64,000 bases of DNA from Lachnospiraceae bacterium (GTDB lineage: Bacteria > Bacillota > Clostridia > Lachnospirales > Lachnospiraceae): positions 1-64,000 of the forward strand of contig CAJTBO010000002.1 in assembly GCA_910573755.1 (NCBI GenBank), in the 5' to 3' direction. Made by a program: the position numbers and the translations under genes. Below the pieces are notes generated by a model. The model made no database searches. It was not told the origin of the DNA and saw only the letters and a program-made list of their open reading frames with translations. Positions 34,781-44,062 of this stretch are shown here, piece after piece (the stretch's first letter is position 1; the number at the start of each line of letters is the position of its first letter).

Positions 34781-35710
34781 ATGAAATATGTATACCCAAA
34801 GCTTTCGGATATTGATTTAGGCGTTACCAGGATTGGGGGATTAGGACTTGGCAATATGCTGTTTACTTATGCCAGAGCGCTTTTGTGTGTCAGAGATCAT
34901 GGCGCGGAATTAATTTGGCCGACATGGAATTCCATACCGGTGGGACAGATTTTAAGAAGAGAGGAGAATAAACGTTTTTACCGCGATCTTTTTGTGAATC
35001 GTAAAGAGGGAATAGCAGGTTGGAAAAAGGCATGGCTTCTCATGACGAGAAAAAAGATGTCAGAGGCGGAATGGAAGACTGTTTCGGATAAACAGGATTA
35101 TGCGGTGTCAGAGGGGAAGGTTATTGTGTTTTCCGGTATGGAGGATGAGTTCGTGCCATTGATGGGAAAAGGAAACAGTGATTTTCTTTATCGGCATTTT
35201 CAGTCAGTCTTACAGGATAAAAATAAAGAGGCCCTTTTATTTGAACCGGGAAACGGTATATGTGTTCATGTGAGGCTTGGAGATTTTACAAGAGGAACAC
35301 AACAGGAATTAAAGGCAGGAATATCGAATATGAGCATTCCGATATTCTGGTATGTATCGATCATAAAACAGTTGCAGAAAGTGCTGCCGGAAAAAACGCC
35401 GGTTTATATTTTTTCGGATGGGACAAATGAGGAACTGGCGGAATTGCTGGAACTGCCATATACAGAAAGAAAGACTTACGGAACGGCTGTTGCAGATATT
35501 ATGGCAATGACAAAAGCAAAAATTTTTATAGCATCCGGCTCCACATTTTCCAGATGGGTGCGTTTTCTGGGACAGATGACAACCATTGCATATCCGGGAC
35601 AGCTAAAGCAACAGCTGTTGGAGGAAGGAACAGATAATTTTGAGATAGAAGCGGAAGTAATTCCGATGGATTATCTGGAACGACTGAAAAAATTATATGT
35701 AAATCGATAA
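34781..35710 (+). CDS. GT11 alpha-1,2-fucosyltransferase-like
   Basis: A 309-residue cytosolic enzyme. The N-terminal GGLGLGNMLFTYARALL and the central CVHVRLGDF, holding the HxRxGD motif of family GT11, identify it; a C-terminal SGSTFSRWVRFLG segment also fits. Characterised GT11 members transfer fucose from GDP-fucose with alpha-1,2 linkage, but no GDP-fucose genes are in this window, and the GDP-heptose made at 53-57 kb might be an alternative donor (speculative). ATG 34781 follows AGGATGG, 4 bases after the YfhO stop; an upstream in-frame ATG lies inside the YfhO gene. Confidence 0.8.
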   Translation: MKYVYPKLSDIDLGVTRIGGLGLGNMLFTYARALLCVRDHGAELIWPTWNSIPVGQILRREENKRFYRDLFVNRKEGIAGWKKAWLLMTRKKMSEAEWKTVSDKQDYAVSEGKVIVFSGMEDEFVPLMGKGNSDFLYRHFQSVLQDKNKEALLFEPGNGICVHVRLGDFTRGTQQELKAGISNMSIPIFWYVSIIKQLQKVLPEKTPVYIFSDGTNEELAELLELPYTERKTYGTAVADIMAMTKAKIFIASGSTFSRWVRFLGQMTTIAYPGQLKQQLLEEGTDNFEIEAEVIPMDYLERLKKLYVNR

Positions 35711-35744
35711 AATGTAAAAGTATACCTATTGAATAAATTGACCA

Positions 35745-37577
35745 CTAATCCACCGCATACACATAAATATGATACCAGCTCCCTTCCGTCTCAAAAGGGG
35801 CTTCCCGCAAAAGGGTAAGCCCTTTTTCTTCTGCGTTCATCAGATATGCCGCCGAAAAAACATACCGGCAGTCCAGTTCTTTCAGCACGTCTGTATTCAG
35901 ATCCAGGTCATAGATCACACTGTTCCATTTTTTTTCAAACGTATAATAATTTGCCTGTTCCGCGGTGGTGATATAGCAGCGGTTTCCCCAGTTGTCAAAG
36001 AAATCCCGGATGTAGTCGCTTTTTTCCAGTTCGTCCTCCATGATCCGGCGGAAAGTGTGTTTATATTCCAGCGGGTAGTTATTGGAGTAACCGTCCAGAC
36101 AATAGAAGCCGTTATAGGCCGCCGCCGCCGGATAGATCCCGATGCTGATGACATGATAGCTGTCTTTTGGCTTTCCGATCGCGCTGTCGATCTGACTGAA
36201 AATATCCTCCGCAAAGAAGCGATTCCAGTCAAGAGCGTAATAATCTCCGCCCTTCAGCAGTTTTGACAGATTAGGGCGCAGCGGGCTGTGAAGCAGTACG
36301 GTTATCCCCCAGATGCCCAGTGTGGCAGATATGATACCATATTTCAGACAGAGCGAACATGATCTGGCGGCAGTTTTGTGTTCCCGCAGGCCGGCGATAA
36401 AACTGAGGAGGTATCCCGCCAGGATGCACCATGCCGTCGGAAGAAGCCAGCATACCCGGTCCAGATTAAAGGTTTTCAGGATGCCGCCTGAAATATTTCG
36501 GATTTCCGTTATAAAATGTCCGTGATAAAAAGCATAGAACAGGCAGATAAGGAAAATAAACAGTAAAACCCGGAGGGCTTTTAGAAGCGGCAGTTTATCG
36601 CTTCCGGAAAAAAGAGATTCTTTTTTTACGACAGCGTTCATGAAAAACAGCAGCAGGCAGAAGAGCATCAGTATAAAAAGGACACGATGGAAGCTTTGCG
36701 CATAGGAGATCCCCGTTGTGAAGGCTTCCTTAAAATAATCGGAAAAATTCTGGGGAGAAAGCATCATCTCGGTTTTATGGCTGATATAGGTATTTCCGGG
36801 AAATAATACCTGCCGGATCAGGCCGGAGTTTACTGAAATGTATGATGTCAGTAAAACAATAAGAGAAAACCAGAGAGAAAGTGAACCCCTCTTTTTTAGC
36901 CGGAGAGCCGTGATTGTATGGATCAGTGCGGAGCCTCCCAGTAAAAGCAGGCAGGCAAAGCCAGCCAGCACCAGTGAAGAAGAAATGCCGTAAAAGAATA
37001 TGATCAAATAGTAAAAAATACTGTCTGCGGAAAAGTAATACCCGGCTTTTCGGGGAAAGCTTGAGGAAACGGCTGATCGGCGTTCCTTATCAAAAAGCGC
37101 AAGCACCGCAAAGAACAACAGAGGCTGTCCCGGTATACAAAGTCCGTATACCGGATAAAACGGCATCAGCATAAAAATGACGGCAATCGAAAAGGAGATA
37201 AATTCCCGCCCTGTAAGCCGCATAAGCAACAGATACATTCCGAGAAAAGCTGTCAGATAGATGATCCACTGAGAGATCATAAAAGCCGTAAAAGGTTTGA
37301 AGGCAGCATAAAGAAGCACGAACAAAGGCGCCGGCGGAACGGCGCCGGCGGCGGGAAGCCCGTTCATGATCTCCGGATAGACCCGGATATCCGTAAACAG
37401 GTACTTTGCCGTCAACAGATAACTGAACAGTTCCCCGTCTAACTGATCGTGGTAGGTAACGATACTTCCGCCTCCCAACAGGAAATATGGTATCATAAAA
37501 AGACAGGAAAGAACCAGTCCTGCCGCGAGATAACAATTTTTTTTGTGGGTGCTGTAAAAATAAAGTATCTTTTTCAT
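35745..37577 (-). CDS. DUF6044-type polytopic membrane protein
   Basis: A 610-residue protein with about 12 membrane helices on the minus strand. The first outer loop has GGGSIVTYHDQLDGELFSYL with acidic residues, and NGLPAAGAVPPAP follows, as in DUF6044 proteins. The C-terminal ~150 residues are soluble. It is probably a GT-C-like glycan-modifying enzyme. ATG 37577 is chosen on protein pattern (MKKILYFYSTHKK); no ribosome site precedes it, and a promoter-like sequence ends 8 bases before it, which suggests a leaderless mRNA. Its 3' end faces the GT11 gene with no obvious terminator in the 34-base gap. Confidence 0.72.
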   Translation of the reverse strand: MKKILYFYSTHKKNCYLAAGLVLSCLFMIPYFLLGGGSIVTYHDQLDGELFSYLLTAKYLFTDIRVYPEIMNGLPAAGAVPPAPLFVLLYAAFKPFTAFMISQWIIYLTAFLGMYLLLMRLTGREFISFSIAVIFMLMPFYPVYGLCIPGQPLLFFAVLALFDKERRSAVSSSFPRKAGYYFSADSIFYYLIIFFYGISSSLVLAGFACLLLLGGSALIHTITALRLKKRGSLSLWFSLIVLLTSYISVNSGLIRQVLFPGNTYISHKTEMMLSPQNFSDYFKEAFTTGISYAQSFHRVLFILMLFCLLLFFMNAVVKKESLFSGSDKLPLLKALRVLLFIFLICLFYAFYHGHFITEIRNISGGILKTFNLDRVCWLLPTAWCILAGYLLSFIAGLREHKTAARSCSLCLKYGIISATLGIWGITVLLHSPLRPNLSKLLKGGDYYALDWNRFFAEDIFSQIDSAIGKPKDSYHVISIGIYPAAAAYNGFYCLDGYSNNYPLEYKHTFRRIMEDELEKSDYIRDFFDNWGNRCYITTAEQANYYTFEKKWNSVIYDLDLNTDVLKELDCRYVFSAAYLMNAEEKGLTLLREAPFETEGSWYHIYVYAVD

Positions 37578-37584
37578 AAGAAAT

Positions 37585-37613
37585 ATCTTAATAAGGAAAT
37601 CGGAGGATGTCAA
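37585..37613 (-). promoter_or_regulatory. promoter abutting the DUF6044 start
   Basis: On the minus strand TTGACA (37613-37608), 17 bases, then TAAGAT (37590-37585). Seven bases separate the -10 from the ATG, so transcription would begin at or next to the start codon. Confidence 0.5.
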
Positions 37614-37675
37614 CCACAAACCATGCCTCCCGAAAGAAAATCCGTGAGCGGGCTATTTAGCCAAAGAAATCCCCC

Positions 37676-37704
37676 TTGCCCATCCGGATTCCCTATGCTA
37701 AAAT
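37676..37704 (+). promoter_or_regulatory. possible promoter of the second DUF6056 gene
   Basis: TTGCCC (37676-37681), 17 bases, then TAAAAT (37699-37704), again with seven bases between the -10 and the ATG at 37712. It is divergent from the minus-strand promoter at 37585-37613. An AGGA lies in the gap, so a start farther upstream is also possible. Confidence 0.35.
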
Positions 37705-37711
37705 AGGAAAC

Positions 37712-39202
37712 ATGAAAATACTGGATATCTGCAAAACGATCAGGGAAAAGGACAGGCTGGCGGCAATTTTGCTGACAGTGCTTTTTGTGTTGCAGATTAT
37801 TCCGATCCTGTATCTGGGCAGATTTAACCATCCCACATCCGATGATTTCAAATACGGCGCCTATTCCCATACCGCGTGGCAGGAGACGGGTTCTCTGGCA
37901 GCAGTGGTGGAAGCGGCGGCGAAGGGCGTCGCGGAAGACTACCGGACCTGGCAGGGAAGTTATTCGGCGCTTTTTCTGATGCGGCTTGAGCCCACTGTGT
38001 TCGGGGAGAAGTATTACGGGCTTGTACCCTTTATCATGCTGGGCTTGCTGACGGCAGGAACGTTATATTTTATGAGGACGCTGTGTAAAGTTGTGCTGCG
38101 GTCCGGTACGCTTCATTATATCAGTATGTCCATGCTGATATTATCCTTTTGCGTACAGTTTTCCCCGGTGGCGTCGGAACAGTTTTTCTGGTATAACAGT
38201 TCCGTTTATTATAATGCGTTTCATGCGCTGCTTCTCTTTTATCTGGGGTGGCTTGTGCGGTTTGGCTATCAGGGAAAGAAACGTTATATCGTGTATATGG
38301 CGGCAGGCGGCTTTCTGATCGGGGGTGGTAATTATGTCACGGCATTGTTTCTGGTGGTCAGCCATGCTACGGCGCTGGGACTTTTGTGGTTTGTAAAAAG
38401 AAGAAAAGAATTTTGGGCGGTACTTTTTTTATGGCTGGAGTTTCTGGCGTGCTTTGCCGTCAGCGCGGCGGCGCCCGGCAACGGGATCAGGGGAGCGGAA
38501 ATAGCGGGATACGGTGCGGTATCTTCAATTATAAGATCCCTGCTGCAGGGGGTGCGCTATTATATGGCATGGCTGGATAAGTGGTGGCTTTTGGGCGCCC
38601 TTGTTATGCTGCCGATGATGCTCGGGCTGATCCGGAAAACTTCTTTTCAGTTTCCCTGGCCGGGATTTGTGCTGTTGTATCTTTACGGGGCATTCAGCGC
38701 CATGTCCTGTCCAACTTTTTACGCGCTCGGCAGTACCGGGCCCGGGCGGATCATCAATATTATATATGACAGTTTTCTGGTGGTAAGCTATGTACAGACA
38801 TTTTATCTGCTGGGGTATATCTGCCGCAGATGGGAAGATGCCGTTACGGATGAGCCGAAACGGAAGGAGCGTCTGAGGGGGCTTTTTGTGACTTTATATA
38901 ACGGGGCGGTTGTTTCCCTCTGTATGAGTCTGCTGCTGGCGGGAAATATTCTGGATATGACTACGGTAACGGCATGCAAGGTCTGGATCAAAGGTGAAGG
39001 AAAACAGTATGATCTGGAATACAGGGAGCGGCTTGCCGTATTGGAAGATGAGACTGTAACGGATGTGGTCTTTGCGCCTTATACAGTGGAGCCGGAGCTG
39101 GTATTTATCGCGGACGGAACGGAAGATCCGTCGTTTGTCAACAACAGGGAGTGGGCGGATTTTTACGGGAAAAATTCACTGGTGATCCGAACGGAGGAAT
39201 AA
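37712..39202 (+). CDS. DUF6056-type membrane protein (GT-C-like), paralog
   Basis: A 496-residue protein with about ten helices and the same signature set as the gene at 27.8 kb: NHPTSDDFKYGAYS, YRTWQGSYSALF, and TGPGRIINIIYDSF. Its codon use is more G+C-rich. ATG 37712 follows AGGA. It begins a long plus-strand run of membrane proteins and is separated from the next gene by 16 bases. The likely role is transfer of a lipid-linked sugar to an extracellular acceptor; this is inferred from topology. Confidence 0.75.
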   Translation: MKILDICKTIREKDRLAAILLTVLFVLQIIPILYLGRFNHPTSDDFKYGAYSHTAWQETGSLAAVVEAAAKGVAEDYRTWQGSYSALFLMRLEPTVFGEKYYGLVPFIMLGLLTAGTLYFMRTLCKVVLRSGTLHYISMSMLILSFCVQFSPVASEQFFWYNSSVYYNAFHALLLFYLGWLVRFGYQGKKRYIVYMAAGGFLIGGGNYVTALFLVVSHATALGLLWFVKRRKEFWAVLFLWLEFLACFAVSAAAPGNGIRGAEIAGYGAVSSIIRSLLQGVRYYMAWLDKWWLLGALVMLPMMLGLIRKTSFQFPWPGFVLLYLYGAFSAMSCPTFYALGSTGPGRIINIIYDSFLVVSYVQTFYLLGYICRRWEDAVTDEPKRKERLRGLFVTLYNGAVVSLCMSLLLAGNILDMTTVTACKVWIKGEGKQYDLEYRERLAVLEDETVTDVVFAPYTVEPELVFIADGTEDPSFVNNREWADFYGKNSLVIRTEE

Positions 39203-39218
39203 TGGCAGGGGTACTGTT

Positions 39219-41582
39219 TTGAAAACTTATATCAATCAACATAAAAAAATAGTGATACTGCTTGCGGCACAGGCTGCGTTACTTGTTTTTCTGGTATGGC
39301 AGCTTACCGGAAAGGGGCAGGAATATCCGCTGCAGATAACGCCGGTATCCGGGACGGAGGAAGCAGGAGGTACGGTTGACTATATAAGTCAAAAAATCCC
39401 GCTGAAAACAGGCTCCTACCGGGTGGTTGTGGACTATGAAGCGTCTTCGGATCTGACCAATGCCATTGATGTTGTCTCGGAGAGCGCCGGCTACGGAGTA
39501 TTGAAGACCAATACCACACCGCTTTATGCGGGGGAGAGCCGGACCTCTTATCTTTTCTGGCTGAACGGTTCCGCTGAGGATGTGCAGGTGAAGATAACCT
39601 TCGGCGGGGAGGGTACTTTGGCTGTTTTGGGCGGGCGGCTTTTGCGGACAAACCATATGGAGCGGCAGCGGCTGCTTTGGGCGCTGGTATTTCTGGCGTT
39701 TCTGGATGTTCTGCTGTATGTACTGCCTAAATGGAACAGGATGGAAAGAAGCCGGAAACAGGAGAGCGGTATGACGGCGGTCTTGCTCGGCGGCATTATT
39801 TTGGGTGTTTCCCTGCCGCTTTTTACGGACTATCTGCTGACGGGGGCGGATATGACGTTCCATCTGCTCAGGATAGAAGGGATTAAGGACGGGCTCGTCG
39901 CAGGACAGTTTCCGGTGCGGATTCAGCCGAACTGGCTGCAGGGGCATGGCTATGCGGTGGGGATCTTTTACTGCGACCTGTTTCTATATCTGCCCGCGTT
40001 TCTGCGCCTGATGGGATTGACGGTACAGGCGGCTTATCAATGCTATAAGTTTTCCGTCAATGCCGCGACCTGTCTGATCGCCTGGTACAGTTTTAAAAAG
40101 ATGTCCGGCAGTAACAGGATCGGTATTTTCGGCAGCTTCCTGTATACGTTTTATCTGGTGCGCGTGGTTTATATTTACGGGGTGGATGGCGTCGGACAGT
40201 ACTCTGCGATGACATTTCTGCCCCTGGTGGCGTATGGTTTTTACAGGATCTTTACAAAAGATCAGAAAAAGCCGGAAGAGAAATACAGCTTTATCCCGCT
40301 TGCGCTGGGAGTTTCCGGCGTGTTGTGCAGTCATGTGCTGAGTTTTGAGATCCTGCTGTTTTTTATCCTGCTTCTCTGTATTGTCGGCGTCAGAAGACTG
40401 CTGCAAAAAGAGGTGCTTTTACAGCTTGTCAGGGCGGCGGCGGTGACGATCCTGCTGAACCTCTGGTATCTGGTGCCGTTTCTGGAGTATATGTTCAGCA
40501 CGGATCTGGCGGTGACAAAGGGGGGAGCGGCGTATAAACAGATTCAAACCTGGGGAATGTATATACCACAGTTGTTTGAACCGTTCCCGAAGGGAGGACA
40601 GTATGGCGCCCATCCGGCGGAGAGCGGTATGGTGGGAGAGACCGGCTACGGAATCGGTCTGGGACTGGCGCTGGGGCTTTTGCTGGTTCTTTTTCTGTTG
40701 ACGGTAGTCAGAAAACCGCTGGAAAAGGCAGCCGGGGAGGACGGAAAACTGTGCGGGCTGACCGGGAAGGCGGGAAAGACGGCGCTTGGATTCGGCATAT
40801 TATCTTTGTGGATGGCGACGATCTATTTTCCCTGGGACAGGCTGGCAAAGTGCGGCGGCATACTCCGGCAGTTGATCGCGACCTTGCAGTTTCCCTATCG
40901 CATGCTGACTTTCAGCGGTGTTTTTCTGATCATGGCATGCTGTTTTGCGATACAGGATCTGAAAAGGCTGAGGGATACAGGAAAATTAAAGCCGGTTTTT
41001 CTGTATGGGGCGGTACTGGCTGTCGGCGCCGGACAGCTTCTGACAACGGCATATTTTCACAATACTACCTTCACGGGGAGCAGCGGCTTTTTCAGGCTGT
41101 ATGATGAAACCGCCATGGGAAACAGTTATATTTCTGGCGGAGAATATGTGCTGCTTGGCACGGATACCGGAAAGTTGACATATAAAGCGCCTGTCTGCAG
41201 TGAGAGGATCGCTTTGAACAGCTATGAGAAAAGGGGCTGTTATGTCAGACTGGACTGTGACTGCGGCGCGTACGGACAGCCTGCAGAATTGCCGGAGGAG
41301 TATCAGGGCGGTTATGAACAGAGGCAATATATAGAACTGCCGCTGCTGTATTATAAGGGATACCGGGCGAAAGAGAGCGGCGGCGGGATACTGCCTGTAG
41401 TCTGCGGGGAAAATAATGTGGTAAGGGTGCTGGTCCCTTCCGGTTTTCAGGGGATCATAGAGGTGGACTTTGCGGGATTCTGGTACTGGCGGGCGGCGGA
41501 GGTGATCGCCCTTGTGACGACGGTCTGGCTGATCTGCCTATCGGTCAGGAAGATTTACCCGGAACGGAAAAATAAAATGTAA
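39219..41582 (+). CDS. large GT-C-like membrane protein (PTPS-related/YfhO-like)
   Basis: A 787-residue protein. After one N-terminal helix comes a beta-sandwich-like outer domain (about 40-145), then about 12 more helices. The loop LTGADMTFHLLRIEGIKDGL and QPNWLQGHGYAVGIFYCDLF match membrane proteins annotated as 6-pyruvoyl-tetrahydropterin synthase-related, a misleading name for a GT-C-like family. A C-terminal outer domain follows (about 640-750). The start is TTG 39219 after AGGGG. It is probably a glycosyltransferase acting outside the membrane. Confidence 0.68.
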   Translation: MKTYINQHKKIVILLAAQAALLVFLVWQLTGKGQEYPLQITPVSGTEEAGGTVDYISQKIPLKTGSYRVVVDYEASSDLTNAIDVVSESAGYGVLKTNTTPLYAGESRTSYLFWLNGSAEDVQVKITFGGEGTLAVLGGRLLRTNHMERQRLLWALVFLAFLDVLLYVLPKWNRMERSRKQESGMTAVLLGGIILGVSLPLFTDYLLTGADMTFHLLRIEGIKDGLVAGQFPVRIQPNWLQGHGYAVGIFYCDLFLYLPAFLRLMGLTVQAAYQCYKFSVNAATCLIAWYSFKKMSGSNRIGIFGSFLYTFYLVRVVYIYGVDGVGQYSAMTFLPLVAYGFYRIFTKDQKKPEEKYSFIPLALGVSGVLCSHVLSFEILLFFILLLCIVGVRRLLQKEVLLQLVRAAAVTILLNLWYLVPFLEYMFSTDLAVTKGGAAYKQIQTWGMYIPQLFEPFPKGGQYGAHPAESGMVGETGYGIGLGLALGLLLVLFLLTVVRKPLEKAAGEDGKLCGLTGKAGKTALGFGILSLWMATIYFPWDRLAKCGGILRQLIATLQFPYRMLTFSGVFLIMACCFAIQDLKRLRDTGKLKPVFLYGAVLAVGAGQLLTTAYFHNTTFTGSSGFFRLYDETAMGNSYISGGEYVLLGTDTGKLTYKAPVCSERIALNSYEKRGCYVRLDCDCGAYGQPAELPEEYQGGYEQRQYIELPLLYYKGYRAKESGGGILPVVCGENNVVRVLVPSGFQGIIEVDFAGFWYWRAAEVIALVTTVWLICLSVRKIYPERKNKM

Positions 41583-41671
41583 ATGTTAAACTATTTTTAT
41601 GATATTGACATCCAATAGGATATGCAGGGTATCAAGGAAACAGACCTAAACGGAGGAAGACGGAGGAGGAT

Positions 41672-42673
41672 ATGTTAAATAATAAAACCATTCTGATCAC
41701 AGGCGGAACAGGCACATTCGGAAAGGCTTTTGTAAGCTATGTACTGGAGCATTACGAGCCGAAAAAACTGATTATTTATTCCAGAGACGAGTTCAAACAG
41801 TTTCTGATGAAGAATGAATTTCAGAAATATGCGGACAGACTGCGGTTCTTTATCGGGGATGTGCGGGATAAGGAGCGCCTTATGCGTGCTTTTGAGGATG
41901 TGGATTATGTGATCCATGCGGCGGCGATGAAACAGGTGCCTGCCTGCGAGTACAATCCGGATGAGGCGATCAAGACCAATATCCACGGCGCTCAGAATGT
42001 AACGGCGGCGGCTCTGGATGCGGGTGTAAAAAAGGTGGTGGCATTATCCACGGATAAAGCGGTGAATCCCGTTAATCTGTACGGCGGGACAAAGCTGGTG
42101 TCCGACAAGCTGTTTATCGCGGCAAACGCCTATGCGGGGAAAAAGGAGACGTGTTTTTCCATCGTGCGTTACGGAAATGTGGCGGGCAGCAGAGGGTCTG
42201 TTATTCCGTTTTTTAAAAATATTCTGGATCAGGGCGGTACAAAGCTGCCGATCACGGATTACCGTATGACCCGTTTCTGGATCAGCATTACCCAGGGGGT
42301 GGAACTGGTGATCAAGGCGTTGGAAGAGGCAAACGGCGGAGAGACATTTATCTCCAAGATCCCTTCCTTTAAGATCACGGATCTGGCAAAGGCTATGCTG
42401 CCGGGATGCAGTATGCCGGAGGTGGGGATCAGAGAAGGGGAAAAGCTGCATGAGATCATGGTAACGGAAGAAGACGCACCGAATACCTACGAATATGACA
42501 GGCATTTTATCATCTTCCCGCAGATGGTGTGGAACAACCGCCAGATGCCCAATCCGGACGGGAAGGGGAAGAAGGTGCCGGAAGGGTTTTCCTACAGTTC
42601 AGGCAACAATACCTGGTGGCTGTCCGGGGAAGAGATTCGTGAAAGATTGGAACATCTGGAGCTGGAACACTGA
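41672..42673 (+). CDS. pseB: UDP-GlcNAc 4,6-dehydratase (inverting), PseB-like
   Basis: A 333-residue short-chain dehydrogenase of the PseB/FlaA1 type, which converts UDP-GlcNAc to UDP-2-acetamido-2,6-dideoxy-beta-L-arabino-4-hexulose. It shows ITGGTGTFGKAF (about 9-20), AAAMKQVPACEYNP, LSTDKAVNP (125-133), and Tyr137 and Lys141 in YGGTK. Length and motifs agree with PseB rather than the longer membrane-bound FlaA1/PglF types. GGAGGAGG lies just before ATG 41672. The matching aminotransferase (PseC) is 6 kb away on the other strand. No acetyltransferase, hydrolase or synthase for full pseudaminic acid is seen here. Confidence 0.85.
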   Translation: MLNNKTILITGGTGTFGKAFVSYVLEHYEPKKLIIYSRDEFKQFLMKNEFQKYADRLRFFIGDVRDKERLMRAFEDVDYVIHAAAMKQVPACEYNPDEAIKTNIHGAQNVTAAALDAGVKKVVALSTDKAVNPVNLYGGTKLVSDKLFIAANAYAGKKETCFSIVRYGNVAGSRGSVIPFFKNILDQGGTKLPITDYRMTRFWISITQGVELVIKALEEANGGETFISKIPSFKITDLAKAMLPGCSMPEVGIREGEKLHEIMVTEEDAPNTYEYDRHFIIFPQMVWNNRQMPNPDGKGKKVPEGFSYSSGNNTWWLSGEEIRERLEHLELEH

Positions 42674-42675
42674 AT

Positions 42676-43917
42676 ATGTCCATATCAAAGCAAAATAAAA
42701 AAGTGGTTTTCATAACGGGAATCGTTTTTGCGGCATGCCTGACAGGGTATTCCGTTTTGATGTACCGGCTGTTTTATCAGCAGGCGGTACACTGCGCCAC
42801 AAGAGAGGTGTATTTTTCGGATATCAAAGCCTATCTTGAAACGATTCTGGGGCTGGAGTGCGATTATGATTTTCCGTATCCGGTCTATTTCTGGCTGGGA
42901 AGATTTTTCCTGCGGTTTACCAATGTGGCGGTGGCGGCGTCTCTGGCGGCATCCCTTTTAAATTCGCTGGGAGTCGCCATACTGTTTTATTATATGCTGA
43001 AATCGCTGCAAAAGCATTATGACAGGACGGCATATCGGGAGTATACCGGTCTTTTTACGGTGTTTCTGACATTTGGCATGTTTTTTGTTTCCATGCTGTA
43101 TCTGCCGGGAGGAATCCTGCTGCCGGGGATCACAAACCGTTATCTCGGGGTTTTTACACCGAATCCTTACCATAATATTACTTATATGGCGACCAGGCCT
43201 TTTGCCATACTGGCTTTTTTTCTTTTCGCCAGAATTCTGGACTATTATGAAGAGCGGACGGATCTGAAGGAATTTTTCCTGTTTGGCGTAAGCCTTCTGC
43301 TGACGACGATGACAAAACCAAGCTATACACTGATACTGGTTTCCACGGCGGGGCTTGTGATGCTCTACCGGTTGTTCCGCGGCAGATGGAAAAATTTGAA
43401 ACGTTCTGTTTATCTGGGACTTGCTTTTGTCCCTACATTTATTGATATGCTGTACCAGTTCGGCGGCGTATTCGGAGAAAGTTCCAAAGCGGGTGAGAGC
43501 GGCGGCATCGGGATCGGGATCGGTTCCGTATGGAAGCTTTATACAGACAATATCCCGCTGGCGGTGGTTTTGGCGCTGGGGTTTCCGCTTCTGGTGTTAT
43601 TGTTTCATGGAAAGGAAATAAAACAAAATACGTTGTACCGGTTTTCCTGGGTGCAGCTTATCGTCAGTATCATGGAATTGTTTTTGCTGTATGAAAACGG
43701 GCGGCGTTTTTCGGATGCGAACTTTTCCTGGGGATATATGCACGGCATCTTTTTTGTGTTTGTGACAAGCCTGATCCTGCTGGCGGAGGATACGATGGAG
43801 AAGCGCGGAAAAAGCCGGGTTTTGTGGATGCAGTGGCTGCTTTACGGACTGCATCTGGCCTGCGGGATCGGATATTTTATTTATATTTGGGGCGGAAATG
43901 CGTTCCATGAATTCTAA
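42676..43917 (+). CDS. polytopic membrane protein of unknown family, copy 1
   Basis: A 413-residue protein with about ten helices. The outer loop after helix 1 reads REVYFSDIKAYLETILG, with an acidic pair as in GT-C enzymes. Other landmarks are NPYHNITYMATRPFAILAF, MTKPSYTLIL and FSDANFSWGYMHGIFFVF. All recur in altered form in the protein at 44.1 kb, so the two are paralogs. It starts 3 bases after the dehydratase stop. I infer a glycan-modifying role from context; no characterised relative comes to mind. Confidence 0.65.
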   Translation: MSISKQNKKVVFITGIVFAACLTGYSVLMYRLFYQQAVHCATREVYFSDIKAYLETILGLECDYDFPYPVYFWLGRFFLRFTNVAVAASLAASLLNSLGVAILFYYMLKSLQKHYDRTAYREYTGLFTVFLTFGMFFVSMLYLPGGILLPGITNRYLGVFTPNPYHNITYMATRPFAILAFFLFARILDYYEERTDLKEFFLFGVSLLLTTMTKPSYTLILVSTAGLVMLYRLFRGRWKNLKRSVYLGLAFVPTFIDMLYQFGGVFGESSKAGESGGIGIGIGSVWKLYTDNIPLAVVLALGFPLLVLLFHGKEIKQNTLYRFSWVQLIVSIMELFLLYENGRRFSDANFSWGYMHGIFFVFVTSLILLAEDTMEKRGKSRVLWMQWLLYGLHLACGIGYFIYIWGGNAFHEF

Positions 43918-43960
43918 AGAGAGCTGCCGGTGGCAGGACGGACAGAAAGCTGATGAAAGG

Positions 43961-44036
43961 TAACAGTTCGGGATTCCATAACAGTGAAGCCGAAGGCTGA
44001 ACTGTTATGATGGAAGGATCGAAACAGGGTTTCGAT
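43961..44036 (+). repeat. two strong hairpins between paralogous membrane genes
   Basis: The first hairpin pairs ATAACAGT (43978-43985) with ACTGTTAT (44001-44008) around AGCC-GAA-GGCT. An upstream copy TAACAGTTC (43961-43969) could pair with the same right arm instead. The second pairs ATCGAAAC with GTTTCGAT (44018-44025, 44029-44036) around AGG and is followed by GGTTTT. Part of it resembles the repeat at 58.1 kb. It may be an intergenic repeat or an attenuator. Confidence 0.5.
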
Positions 44037-44062
44037 GGTTTTGTACAGAGTAAGAGGAAAAA

